From positions 1-5,719 of the forward strand of contig CALXJO010000064.1 of NCBI GenBank assembly GCA_944388645.1: a DNA stretch of 5,719 nt. The letters run 5' to 3'. Each line of letters opens with the position of its first letter. Within the stretch, counting starts at the first letter, position 1. Both the position numbers and the translations under genes were made by a program. The notes beneath the pieces were generated by a model. The model was given only the letters and a program-made list of their open reading frames with translations. It was not told where the DNA came from and did no database searches. Below are positions 5,240-5,719 of this stretch, piece by piece. Source of the stretch: an uncultured Clostridia bacterium (GTDB lineage Bacteria; Bacillota; Clostridia; TANB77; CAG-508).

Positions 5240-5719
5240 TTATTCATTTCTTGTAAAGTTTTGCGTAAAGTCAATTTCTCCATCATTAAAGCTTTTGTTT
5301 TCCTCTCCATTTATTAAAATCTTGATTGAATTTACTTCTGTTAGTTCTGTTAAGGTGTTTACTATACTATTAATTGTGTTCTGTTCTTCTTCCATTCCTC
5401 CTACGTGGTTATTTATAAATTCTTGGGAAAAATCTAGCTTTAATACATCTCCTTCTAAAGAACTGTTTAATAAAGTGGTTCCATCTGGAATAGTTTTCTC
5501 GTGATTTTCGTTTTTTGGTCCTTCTATTAATAGGTTAATTAATGTTGTGTATGGATTATTTATTAGCTCTTTTACATCTATTAATCTTGCTTCTGGTTCT
5601 AAGGTTCTTGTCGTTTTATTTACAAAGTATAGAGACACCATTGTTTGTCTTTCTTGTTCTTCTGATATTTCTTCTTGTGGCTGGTATTCTTGTATTTCTT
5701 CTTCCTTTGGTTTGTTATT
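5240..5719 (-). CDS. GerM-domain protein (partial, 5' end outside window)
   Basis: The reading frame is open to the window edge, so the N-terminus is missing and 159 residues are visible. The first 26 visible residues are Glu/Gln-rich (KPKEEEIQEYQPQEE and similar), like the linker after a lipoprotein signal or membrane anchor. The rest is a GerM domain: VSLYFVN at its start, the middle NPYTTLINLLIEGPKNE, TIPDGTTLLN, LKLDFSQEFINN, and near the end VNSIKILINGEE. GerM domains occur in envelope proteins needed for spore formation and germination in B. subtilis, and also in other cell-surface proteins, so a sporulation role is likely but not certain. An internal ATG at 5639-5641 lacks a good ribosome-binding site and would remove the linker, so it is not taken as the start. 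Convergent with the Cys-rich small gene. Confidence 0.85.
   Translation of the reverse strand, partial: NNKPKEEEIQEYQPQEEISEEQERQTMVSLYFVNKTTRTLEPEARLIDVKELINNPYTTLINLLIEGPKNENHEKTIPDGTTLLNSSLEGDVLKLDFSQEFINNHVGGMEEEQNTINSIVNTLTELTEVNSIKILINGEENKSFNDGEIDFTQNFTRNE

Noticed and set aside
5008..5310. 100-codon minus-strand frame across the Cys-rich gene and gerM end
   Set aside because: It overlaps the GerM domain in another frame, runs through the terminator hairpin and has no family features; the plus-strand Cys-rich gene has better start and end signals.

Overview
The window is AT-rich, low-GC DNA that looks like a spore-forming member of the Clostridia or a related Firmicutes lineage. Four things support this: a spmA-spmB spore-maturation pair, an AbrB of the clostridial zinc-ribbon type, a GerM-domain gene fragment, and a trmN6-rsmI pair convergent with abrB, as recalled for the yabB-yabC/abrB locus of Bacillus subtilis. 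The genus cannot be fixed from the sequence alone.

Layout from left to right. Minus strand: spmA (571-1146) followed by spmB (42-566), a tightly coupled pair of membrane proteins. Nothing recognisable lies at 1-41. A 205-base divergent spacer (1147-1351) holds a good sigma-A-type promoter and a perfect Spo0A-box core just downstream of the expected transcription start, then abrB (1352-1615, plus) and its hairpin/U-tract terminator. Next, with its own near-consensus promoter, is a gene for a secreted, probably sortase-anchored protein (1789-3318, plus) with a degenerate von Willebrand factor A-like domain. A hairpin at 3328-3355 separates it from the convergent minus-strand operon trmN6 (4195-4947) and rsmI (3354-4193), both RNA methyltransferases. 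Their start and stop are one base apart, and the operon has a strong promoter at 4988-5016. Divergent from that operon is a 56-codon gene (5032-5202, plus) for a peptide with 11 cysteines. A perfect 9-bp hairpin separates it from a convergent GerM-domain gene (5240 to the window edge, minus, 5' end missing).

How it fits together. Three of the loci concern sporulation: abrB as transition-state regulator with a predicted Spo0A site, spmAB in spore-core dehydration, and GerM. The methyltransferase pair is housekeeping translation machinery. The surface protein appears to be an accessory gene placed between rsmI and abrB, which are neighbours in B. subtilis. No mobile element, CRISPR array, tRNA, rRNA or recognisable riboswitch was seen. 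Most of the window is ordinary. The parts most worth a second look are the Cys-rich small protein, the predicted Spo0A control of abrB, and the surface protein with a degraded metal site and an IPQTG sorting signal.
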